Shown here piece after piece: positions 18,353 to 25,672 of a stretch of DNA of 64,000 bases; within the stretch, counting starts at the first letter, position 1; every line of letters starts with the position of its first letter. This stretch comes from Exiguobacterium indicum HHS 31 (GTDB lineage: Bacteria > Bacillota > Bacilli > Exiguobacteriales > Exiguobacteriaceae). Both the position numbers and the translations under genes were made by a program. The DNA is taken from NCBI RefSeq assembly GCF_001939065.1, contig NZ_MPSZ01000002.1, forward strand, positions 62,001 to 126,000, read 5' to 3'. The notes below the pieces were generated by a model. It was not told the DNA's origin. It saw only the letters and a program-made list of their open reading frames with translations, and searched no databases.

Positions 18353-18426
18353 CTCTAAACTGTCACAACTTACCGATGCAGAACATGACCAATTTCTGTA
18401 TGATAAAGGAAGAGAGGAGCATGCTT

Positions 18427-18618
18427 ATGTTGACTTTGTTTTGGATTGCGTTAGTCATCTGTCTCGTAGGTCTTGTCTTTACGTTACGGATTGCCAAGCA
18501 ACCAGCAGAAGAAAAGTATGACCACAAAACTTCGGCCAAAAACATGTCTTGGATGTATTTCATTTTTCTTCCGATCATTTTGATTTTATTAGGCATCTTC
18601 TATTATTTTTTAACATGA
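18427..18618 (+). CDS. Small membrane protein, 63 aa
   Basis: Two membrane segments (residues 2-20 LTLFWIALVICLVGLVFTL and about 42-62) joined by a charged loop KQPAEEKYDHKTSAKN. I prefer the ATG at 18427, seven bases after AGGAG, over the ATG at 18421, which is only one base away. It ends in a strong terminator shared with the convergent UspA gene. No family recognised. Confidence 0.7.
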   Translation: MLTLFWIALVICLVGLVFTLRIAKQPAEEKYDHKTSAKNMSWMYFIFLPIILILLGIFYYFLT

Positions 18619-18621
18619 TAT

Positions 18622-18659
18622 AAAACAGCACACATCAACCGATGTGTGCTGTTTTATAT
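18622..18659. terminator. Bidirectional terminator between convergent genes
   Basis: AAAACAGCACACATC pairs perfectly with GATGTGTGCTGTTTT across AACC, with A and T tracts on both sides. It serves the plus-strand small protein and the minus-strand UspA gene. Confidence 0.9.
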
Positions 18660-19111
18660 CACTTCAAGGTTTTCGGACGGACGATATAGATATCGCATTT
18701 TGCATAACGGGAGATGTTTTCAGAGACACTCCCGATCATGATGCGTTCCATCGCATTCATCCCGACCGCCCCACAGACAATCAACCCAGCACCGACACGT
18801 GGTGCGATGACCTTCGGAATCAATGTTTTTGGAGAGCCATTTTCGATGACCAGTTCAACTGTCTCGACGCCTGCTTCTCGTGCCCGCTTCTCGTAACGAT
18901 CGAGCAGTCCTTGTGCATATTCCGTGACGTTTTGATCAATGAAACGCTTATTGGCACGTACATTAGCAAATGTCTGAATATCGATGACATGGGCGATGAC
19001 GAGTTTGGCATGATCGAGTTTGGCGAATTTCACTGCCTTTTCAAAGGCAAGATCTGCCGTCTTTGATCCATCGACTGCCACTAAAATCGTATGATACTGG
19101 CTCTCCATCAA
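18659..19111 (-). CDS. Universal stress protein, UspA family
   Basis: 150-residue Usp domain. TILVAVDGSKTADLAFEKA opens the fold and the ATP-binding G-x2-G-x9-G-S pattern is present in CGAVGMNAMERIMIGSVSENI. An ATP-binding Usp of this type acts in stress survival. It follows the YflT-type gene by 25 bases on the same strand, with a possible SigB promoter upstream of the pair. Confidence 0.92.
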   Translation of the reverse strand: MMESQYHTILVAVDGSKTADLAFEKAVKFAKLDHAKLVIAHVIDIQTFANVRANKRFIDQNVTEYAQGLLDRYEKRAREAGVETVELVIENGSPKTLIPKVIAPRVGAGLIVCGAVGMNAMERIMIGSVSENISRYAKCDIYIVRPKTLK

Positions 19112-19136
19112 GAATCATCCTTTCTGCACGACTCTC

Positions 19137-19586
19137 TTACAGCATCCGGTCATTTTCATTTTCGAGGGCGCGGTTTTCATGATCGAGTTTCCGTTCTGCC
19201 TCGATTCCTTCTGGCTCTGTCTCCAAAATACTTTTTGGTTTCGGCGCAGGACGTGTTGCCCCTGCTTCGTCTGCTAACAGGACATACTCACCTTGTTGAA
19301 CACGTAAGACATGCTGACGAATATCCGACTCCGGTAATCCGAGTTCCGTAAAGGCAGTTTGAATTTCCTCAGCCGAAGCCTGTTTGCCTGTAAATCGCTC
19401 AAACAGCGTCCGTTTTCCAGAGACGAGTTGCGCCGCTGATTGTCCGCGTAACATCGCCATATCGGTTTTATCTTGTAACACGACATATAAATCTTCTTCT
19501 AGATAACCCGCAAAATGTAGATCCTCAATTTTTCGAATCAAATCCGTTTCATTTTGATAGACACCGATCCATTGTTTTTTTCCCAT
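19137..19586 (-). CDS. General stress protein with YflT-type domain
   Basis: 149-residue protein whose N-terminal 100 residues (GVYQNETDLIRKIEDLHFAGY ... GKRTLFERFTG) resemble the general stress protein 17M/YflT domain, a SigB-controlled heat and salt stress family in Bacillus. The C-terminal 45 residues are a charged, disordered tail (KLDHENRALENEND). No catalytic motif is visible and the biochemical role is unknown. Upstream of UspA in one unit. Confidence 0.78.
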   Translation of the reverse strand: MGKKQWIGVYQNETDLIRKIEDLHFAGYLEEDLYVVLQDKTDMAMLRGQSAAQLVSGKRTLFERFTGKQASAEEIQTAFTELGLPESDIRQHVLRVQQGEYVLLADEAGATRPAPKPKSILETEPEGIEAERKLDHENRALENENDRML

Positions 19587-19624
19587 GTCACACGTCTCCC
19601 CCTTTTATAACAACTATATGAGAT

Positions 19625-19646
19625 ATACCCCAAATTCATCTAAAAC
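19625..19646 (-). promoter_or_regulatory. Possible SigB promoter for the yflT-like/uspA pair
   Basis: Minus strand GTTTTA (19641-19646), 10-bp spacer, GGGTAT (19625-19630). The -10 matches the SigB consensus exactly; the spacer is shorter than the usual 12-15, so this is tentative. Both downstream genes belong to classic general-stress families. Confidence 0.3.
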
Positions 19647-19650
19647 ATGA

Positions 19651-20385
19651 CTAGGATGAAGAAGACTTCGGCGATTGCTGTCGAAAAAGACGTTGCCGTT
19701 TATAGAAGACGTAATAGCACAAGAGTAAAACACATACGATCCCGATTCCTGTTACGATTTGTTGCACAAGAGCGAGGCGATCGTTAAAGAACAGTCCAAT
19801 CAAATACCAAACGAGCGCGAGACCAAACACCCAATCGGAATGAATGATGACAAACAAGAGTCCTCCGATAATCGCTACGACGAGTGCGAGCGTACTCCAT
19901 TGCTGTTCGGAAAGACCAAATAGCGAAGTGAACTGAAAATCGGATAAGATCCGAAATGGTAAAATCAACAACATCGTACTCATCCAGGCGAGCAGGACTG
20001 AAATCGGAGAGCGCATCCAAGGCGATCGTCGCGGATGGTGTTGAATTTTCATATAAACTAAGCACAGACTAATGAATGAAATCGTTGTCCAGACAAGTTC
20101 CCATGGTGGTCCGGTCATACTACTGACGCCAAGCGTCACGAGTGATAACGCGAGCCATCCTCCGATATCTTCAATCAGTTCTCGATCTGCAGGAAAGGCA
20201 CGAACCGGTCGAATACACCAAATTAACAACGTCGTGAATACGACACCTGTAATCGCATCGAAAAAAGATGCTGGAACAAGAGGCAACGCAGGAATGGTGA
20301 CCGGATTTGACCAAACGACGCGCGCTAGCAATGCAAAGAGGAATGCTCCTATATTCATGAAGCGTAAAAATGTTAAATACTGCAC
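19651..20385 (-). CDS. Membrane protein of unknown function, about 244 aa
   Basis: Polytopic protein with about seven or eight hydrophobic segments (FLRFMNIGAFLFALLARVVW, GVVFTTLLIWCIRP, WLALSLVTLGVSS, and others) and a Lys/Arg/Gln-rich cytoplasmic end QRLFRQQSPKSSSS. The start is uncertain: I favour GTG at 20385, preceded by AGGAGG eleven bases away, over the ATG at 20409, which has no ribosome site. No family recognised. Confidence 0.7.
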   Translation of the reverse strand: MQYLTFLRFMNIGAFLFALLARVVWSNPVTIPALPLVPASFFDAITGVVFTTLLIWCIRPVRAFPADRELIEDIGGWLALSLVTLGVSSMTGPPWELVWTTISFISLCLVYMKIQHHPRRSPWMRSPISVLLAWMSTMLLILPFRILSDFQFTSLFGLSEQQWSTLALVVAIIGGLLFVIIHSDWVFGLALVWYLIGLFFNDRLALVQQIVTGIGIVCVLLLCYYVFYKRQRLFRQQSPKSSSS

Positions 20386-20508
20386 GTCCCTCTTCACCTC
20401 CTCGTTCATTCTGTTATTCAATTCCCCTTGCAAGAGGCAGAAAAACAAAAATGTCGCTTTGTTCTGCTGCCAAATTCCGGTACGATGAAAAGAAAAGGAG
20501 GAACGCGA

Positions 20509-21147
20509 ATGGACGCATTTTTATTGCCCTATCAATACAACTTTATTCGGAATCAAGTCGATCTGTTACAACATCAATTCGCTGCCGTTCATGATCCCGA
20601 TGTTCGTGATGCTGTCCGGTATAGTGCTGCTGAAAAGATATTCGATCTATTGCCCGTACTTACACCAGAACAGGAAGCGCTGTTGACGAACATTCGTGAC
20701 GCTGAATCCGAACAAGATCTCCTCGCGTATTTAGCACATGTCGAACCGTTCGTCCAACCGTTTCCGAGTATTTCTGAATCACGGATCCGTCAGCTCTTCA
20801 AAAAAACGAAAAAGTTACATGTTCCGCCACTTCACTCCTTTGAATGGGCTCACACGACGTTTTTAAGCTGGAACGATACCGGGAATCGTAAAAAATACTT
20901 CGTCTATCCTTTGGACGATCAATGGATCGGCGTCGAGGGAACCTATCTGCCATCGATCCAAAAAGGGATTTGTGCGATTTGCCATACGTATAGTGACATC
21001 ACACTCGTAACCGCCACGACACGTCGTTCAGCTGAACAGCATCAGACGATTGGTCATCATATGTGTATCGACAGCGATGCATGTAATCAAGCTGTGACGA
21101 ATCCAGAAGTCATTGAAACGTTCTTAGCACGCACGCAAAAGAAATGA
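20509..21147 (+). CDS. EF-G-binding protein, FusB/FusC family
   Basis: 212-residue cytosolic protein: N-terminal helical bundle (1-80, MDAFLLPYQYNFIRNQVDLL) and C-terminal treble-clef zinc domain. The four zinc cysteines are C155, C158 (CAIC), C186 and C192, spaced almost as in staphylococcal FusB. Family knowledge: FusB-type proteins bind elongation factor G and release it from fusidic-acid-stalled ribosomes; chromosomal homologues occur in many Bacillales. AAGGAGG precedes the ATG at 20509. It is monocistronic, ending in a terminator shared with the convergent diguanylate cyclase. Whether it confers resistance here is not shown. Confidence 0.87.
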   Translation: MDAFLLPYQYNFIRNQVDLLQHQFAAVHDPDVRDAVRYSAAEKIFDLLPVLTPEQEALLTNIRDAESEQDLLAYLAHVEPFVQPFPSISESRIRQLFKKTKKLHVPPLHSFEWAHTTFLSWNDTGNRKKYFVYPLDDQWIGVEGTYLPSIQKGICAICHTYSDITLVTATTRRSAEQHQTIGHHMCIDSDACNQAVTNPEVIETFLARTQKK

Positions 21148-21155
21148 TCGGCATC

Positions 21156-21211
21156 AAAAAAACACGTTCGTATGACTGATCCGATAAGGTTCGGTATACG
21201 AGCGTGTTTTT
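21156..21211. terminator. Bidirectional terminator (fusB-like / diguanylate cyclase)
   Basis: AAAAACACGTTCGTAT pairs with ATACGAGCGTGTTTTT with one mismatch, with an inner CCGATAAGGTTCGG region in the loop. T tracts on both strands serve both convergent genes. Confidence 0.85.
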
Positions 21212-21225
21212 GAATGTAACGACGT

Positions 21226-22764
21226 TCATGTGTTCGTTATCGCTGGATCATGCAAGCAAAATTGATTCTTCCCGCGACGTTTTGCCTCATACATCGCTAG
21301 GTCTGCTTGCTCGATCAAGTCCGATCGAGAAGCTGCATGCGCCGGATAGATCGCTCCACCGATGCTCGCTGTTACCGGAAGTGGAATGATACCATGGTGA
21401 AACGGCTTTCGGAACAAGGAAACGAGATGTTCCCCACACTGCACCACTTCTGCTTCTTGTTCAACGTCAAATAACAAGACGACGAACTCATCTCCACCTT
21501 GTCTTGAAATGACTGTATTGGGCGGCAATTTCTTTTGTAGACGTGTCGTAACATCGACGATGAGTTGATCTCCGACACGATGTCCATACGTATCGTTAAT
21601 CTCTTTGAAGTGATCGATATCAATAAAGAACAACCCAACCTGCCCGTCAGTCGCTTCCGCTCGGTACAAGGCATCTTGGAACAGTCGCGCAAACAGATAT
21701 CGATTCGGTAACCCTGTTAAGGCATCGTGATATGCCATGTGTCGCATCTCCTCCATGGCAGTTGCTAATGCTTCCGTTCGCTCTTCCACCTTCGCTTCGA
21801 GATTTTCGCGTAACCGTTGATTGTCAACAACGATCCGGATTTGACGGGAAATCAACAACGGAATCGCAATCATTAACCCAATCGTCAAACCGTTCCAACT
21901 AATCGTTTGTCGTGCCATCGTCACGAATAGAATCAATAAGAATAAGTAAGGTGTAATTAAACGTAAGACATCAATCCATCTCCGTGTAACGTCAAGAGGA
22001 ACGAGAGATTCTTCAGCGTCAAAGCGATATGCGGCAAGCCCGACAATCAGGACAGTCGCTAACCATAACGGATCGAGCCAACTCGAAGGAAATGGATAAT
22101 CAAATCGTTCTAGGACGACGTATAGGAGGTCGGCAAGTAATTGAAAATGAAATGCGAGTAGAATCAATAATAGCGAGCTTCCATTGCCACGTTTCATCAA
22201 ACCAAAGAATAAGACAATCATTCCACCGAGCAACAATAAATCACCAATCGGATAACGAAGCCATAAAAGCGTTTCGATCGTCAGCAAGGCATTTCCTTCT
22301 AAATAAGGTGTCACTAAATAGTGCCACGAAAGAGATCCTGCAACGACTAAAATGATGAACTCATCAAACAAAAAGACCCGCAAATTAACTTCTTGTCGTC
22401 GATTACGCAGGAAATAACCGAAAGCAATGATATAGATCAAGATTTGAAGACTAAAGATCAAGTCGATCCAATCAAACGGTTCCGTTCGTGTACGTCCTTG
22501 AAGGAAATAAAGGAGTTGTCCACATTCACCTAGACCGAGCATCGTATTGGCAAACAATAAAAGAAGAAATAAACGAGAGGTAAAAGGACGTCGCATTTGG
22601 CGACGTCGTGCCTGCCAAATTAAATAGAGAGAGACCGAGACACCACCAATCGTGAACAGACTATTGACGACTTGTCCGATTACTGTATCCGTCCCAACGT
22701 ATGTCACCCAACCGATGTGTAAAAGAAGCCAAAAAACAACGACTCCTAACCAATTCTGATACAC
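21226..22764 (-). CDS. Membrane diguanylate cyclase (GGDEF)
   Basis: 512 residues: about ten hydrophobic segments over residues 1-310, a helical linker rich in Glu/Arg (NLEAKVEERTEALATAMEEM), then a GGDEF domain. The active-site loop RQGGDEF is at 421-427, with the upstream DALTGLPNR and FFIDIDHFKEINDTYGH metal-binding segment intact, so cyclic-di-GMP synthesis is expected. The inhibitory RxxD site five residues before GGDEF is absent (NTVIS instead), so product inhibition may be lacking. The membrane part resembles a ligand- or light-independent 7TM-like sensor; its signal is unknown. Confidence 0.9.
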   Translation of the reverse strand: MYQNWLGVVVFWLLLHIGWVTYVGTDTVIGQVVNSLFTIGGVSVSLYLIWQARRRQMRRPFTSRLFLLLLFANTMLGLGECGQLLYFLQGRTRTEPFDWIDLIFSLQILIYIIAFGYFLRNRRQEVNLRVFLFDEFIILVVAGSLSWHYLVTPYLEGNALLTIETLLWLRYPIGDLLLLGGMIVLFFGLMKRGNGSSLLLILLAFHFQLLADLLYVVLERFDYPFPSSWLDPLWLATVLIVGLAAYRFDAEESLVPLDVTRRWIDVLRLITPYLFLLILFVTMARQTISWNGLTIGLMIAIPLLISRQIRIVVDNQRLRENLEAKVEERTEALATAMEEMRHMAYHDALTGLPNRYLFARLFQDALYRAEATDGQVGLFFIDIDHFKEINDTYGHRVGDQLIVDVTTRLQKKLPPNTVISRQGGDEFVVLLFDVEQEAEVVQCGEHLVSLFRKPFHHGIIPLPVTASIGGAIYPAHAASRSDLIEQADLAMYEAKRRGKNQFCLHDPAITNT

Positions 22765-22897
22765 GGCGATCCCCCTCCTTTTTTAATCATAGTCCGTTTG
22801 TCCTATAGGTATATCGGTTCATCATTGCATTTTATTCACCTTTTTTTATTTTATTGGAATCTTTTTTTGACAAGATTACTCGTTTTAAACATAAGAA

Positions 22898-22935
22898 AAA
22901 ACCGTGATCGCACCTAGCGGATTGAACACGGTTTA
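22898..22935 (-). terminator. Rho-independent terminator after the sensor kinase
   Basis: Minus-strand stem AAACCGTG ... CACGGTTT followed by TTTTC. It lies 20 bases past the kinase stop. The remaining part of the 192-base gap before the cyclase gene (22765-22897) is AT-rich with no further feature I can support. Confidence 0.75.
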
Positions 22936-22956
22936 GTTGGAATGTATTCTAGTTCT

Positions 22957-25527
22957 TTAAATAGAACGTCGATTTTCTTCTGTCGACTCGATCGATTCGG
23001 TCAGACTGAGGGGTAATACGATGATGAAACGACTGCCTTTTCCTACTTCAGATTCCACATGAATAACACCCTCATGCTCTTTGACAATTTCCTTACAAAT
23101 TGATAACCCGAGTCCCGTTCCACCGATTCGACGTGTATCGGAATTATCGACGCGATAAAATTTATCAAACAAGTGGGCAAAGGCATGATGCGGAATTCCA
23201 ATTCCTTCATCTTTCACTTCAATGATGGCTTGATCGTCTTTCGTATCAATCCAGACGTCAACACGCCCACCATCCGGAGAGTACTTGATCGCATTGTTGA
23301 TCAAGTTATTCATCAATTGTTTGATTCGGTCCTCATCTCCTAAAATGAACGGACGATCCGGACTAAGCAATTGCAAATGAAGATCGTGTCGTTCACTTGA
23401 AGCGTCGTATAAGGACATCACCTGTTCAGTCAGGCTAAATAAATCGAGATGTGCCATTTGGTATAACTGCCCACCTGACTGCATGCGCTGAACATCTAAA
23501 AAGTCCGTGACAAGGTTTGATAACCGTTCCGTCTCGTTATGAATCGTCGCTAGATATTTCTTCTGTTTCGAGTCATCGATTTCTCGATTCAACATCAATT
23601 CTGTAAAGCCGTAAATCGAAGAGAGCGGTGTCCGCAACTCATGCGACACGGTTGAGACGAGTTCTGTTTTGAGACGATCGGCTTCTGTTTCCCGGGTAAT
23701 ATCTCGTAAAACAAGAATGATTCCCTTCCATCCACCAACGACATCAATACGTTCCGCGTAGACTTCCAGATGAGCTGTGTTATTTCGAATATCAAATCGG
23801 GCCTTTTCCGGTGAAATCTCACCGGAACGAATCAAATCTAGATACGTATTAAAAGCCTCGACATCATCCACCAACTGGCGCATCACATCGATGACATACT
23901 CACTCGACGGTAACGTCCGATCTACTGTGAATTCCGATTGAAGTTCTGGAATCAATTCAAACAATGGACGGTTGACGTATAACTCTCCATTTCCATCTTC
24001 AAGATAAATGATCGCTTCTCGGATGGAGTCTAACACTTGCTCAGTCTTTTCTTTTTCTTGACGCATTCCTTCATACGAACGCGTACGCAGGAGCGATAAC
24101 GTCATCTGTTGCGCAAACTCGCGAATATCCGTCAACTGTTGCCCTTTATAGGCAGATTTATAACGAACCAGATAAATCGCTGCAATTAGTTCATGCGTTT
24201 CCGGATCTTCGATCGGAATCGTCACTTCATACGTGCTAAATGAATACGGATAGTCTTTTTGACGCGTGACTCGTTTTTCCGATTGGATAAATTCCATCTG
24301 CCGAACCGATCGATTGATGACGGACATCTCATCTTTCAGGAGAACTTTTAAATAATCCATCGTCATCCCATTCGTTGTCGCACCCATGAACGCTCCTTCT
24401 TCATAGAGCAATAGTGCACCGTACTCAGAAGAGGTGATATCGATCATCTTTTGAACGATTGCCGGATACGATTCGACGGTTTCGCGAACAGCAAGCGCCT
24501 CTGTCAGTTCGCTACGTAATCGGAGCTTTTCCTCATTCTTTTTCGTCGTTTGATACGCTTCTTCGAGTTCTTCTTGTTGCGCCTGCAATTCTTCTTGTTG
24601 CGCGAGCAACTCTTCACTTTGCGCCTGCAACTCTTCATTTTTTCCTTGCATCGCATCCGTATGGGCATTCGTCGTCACGACCATCCGATTAAAGGCTGCG
24701 CGCAATAATCCGATTTCGTCTGGTCGCTGCTCGGCAGCTTTATCAATCTTAATCGGTTCTTTTCGAGCAAGTTTTTGATTATCATCAATCAAACGTAACA
24801 ATTGCCGTGTCATCCGGCGAAGGAACGGGTGCACGAAGAGAAGGATGAAGGCAATGAGCACAACGATACTTGATATCCAAATCCATTGTGACTTTGCGAC
24901 TTCACTCCGCAGTTCCCCGACAGCCGTTTCTTGTTGTTGGCTGAGATTCGTCCGGTATTCATCAAGTGCTGCAGAGGCTTTTTCAATGTCTGGTGTAATA
25001 TCAATCGAACCATCGGCAGTTGGCTTTAATCGCCCTTGATCGACAAGACGCTCCGCAATCGGTAAAGAAAACAGACTATCCCCCTGTAAGAAGTCCTCAT
25101 TGATCCGATTCGCCTTTTTCTCATTGACGTAAGACTGGGTCAACGGGAACAAGGCATCATAGTATAACTCATATAAATTCGTCATTTGCGCTGCGAATTC
25201 TTCTTCTTCATCCGTTTTTGCGTTTCGCATGAACCAATCCGTCTCACTTTTGATATCTGTTCGGAGCGCCTGAATCTCATCAAACCGTTCTTGGTTACCA
25301 AAAATGACGAATCCTCGCAATCCAAACTGGACGGTTTGCCAATTGTCCCACAAATCATTGGCCCGGCGATTTTGTTCACTGATCGTCTCGAGATTCTGTT
25401 TTGATGTTTCGATTCGTCCTTCCATATAGTCATAGACAAAGAACGAAGTAATCGATACTACGATCAGTACCGCATAAAAAACAGTCAGCAACTGCCGACC
25501 GATTCGTCGCCGAATCCAATTCACCAT
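22957..25527 (-). CDS. Large hybrid-input sensor histidine kinase (orphan)
   Basis: 856 residues from the ATG at 25527 (AGGAGG eight bases upstream). Order: membrane segment (about 10-32), an outer CHASE3-like helical domain (NLWD.. QFGLRGFVIFGNQERFDEI), second membrane segment (about 222-242), HAMP-like linker, a Gln/Glu coiled coil (about 290-345), a GAF-like domain, a PAS-like domain, then HisKA with the phospho-acceptor H629 in STVSHELRTPL and HATPase_c (NNLINNAIKYS, DEGIGIP, GGTGLGLSICKEIV). All kinase boxes are intact. No response regulator gene is adjacent, so its partner is unknown. It is transcribed alone, between two terminators. Confidence 0.92.
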   Translation of the reverse strand: MVNWIRRRIGRQLLTVFYAVLIVVSITSFFVYDYMEGRIETSKQNLETISEQNRRANDLWDNWQTVQFGLRGFVIFGNQERFDEIQALRTDIKSETDWFMRNAKTDEEEEFAAQMTNLYELYYDALFPLTQSYVNEKKANRINEDFLQGDSLFSLPIAERLVDQGRLKPTADGSIDITPDIEKASAALDEYRTNLSQQQETAVGELRSEVAKSQWIWISSIVVLIAFILLFVHPFLRRMTRQLLRLIDDNQKLARKEPIKIDKAAEQRPDEIGLLRAAFNRMVVTTNAHTDAMQGKNEELQAQSEELLAQQEELQAQQEELEEAYQTTKKNEEKLRLRSELTEALAVRETVESYPAIVQKMIDITSSEYGALLLYEEGAFMGATTNGMTMDYLKVLLKDEMSVINRSVRQMEFIQSEKRVTRQKDYPYSFSTYEVTIPIEDPETHELIAAIYLVRYKSAYKGQQLTDIREFAQQMTLSLLRTRSYEGMRQEKEKTEQVLDSIREAIIYLEDGNGELYVNRPLFELIPELQSEFTVDRTLPSSEYVIDVMRQLVDDVEAFNTYLDLIRSGEISPEKARFDIRNNTAHLEVYAERIDVVGGWKGIILVLRDITRETEADRLKTELVSTVSHELRTPLSSIYGFTELMLNREIDDSKQKKYLATIHNETERLSNLVTDFLDVQRMQSGGQLYQMAHLDLFSLTEQVMSLYDASSERHDLHLQLLSPDRPFILGDEDRIKQLMNNLINNAIKYSPDGGRVDVWIDTKDDQAIIEVKDEGIGIPHHAFAHLFDKFYRVDNSDTRRIGGTGLGLSICKEIVKEHEGVIHVESEVGKGSRFIIVLPLSLTESIESTEENRRSI

Positions 25528-25621
25528 GAATGTATCCTCCTCATCATTCATCGAATGATGCTTTTTCATTTGTTTCTTTAAATATAATAGAAACGCTTTC
25601 GAAGCAACAGCTAGGATATAC

Positions 25622-25668
25622 AAAAAAAGACCTTTTCTCGGAATGTACCCGAAAAAAGGTCTTTTTAT
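25622..25668 (-). terminator. Rho-independent terminator after the subtilase
   Basis: AAAAAGACCTTTTTTCGGG... pairs with ...CGAGAAAAGGTCTTTTTTT (minus strand), a long stem a few bases after the subtilase stop. Confidence 0.88.
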
Positions 25669-25672
25669 CCGC

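Noticed and set aside
24560-24650. Short tandem-like repeats in the sensor kinase gene
   Set aside because: They encode a Gln/Glu coiled coil (EELQAQ-type heptads), so they are codon-level repetition, not a CRISPR array or a satellite.
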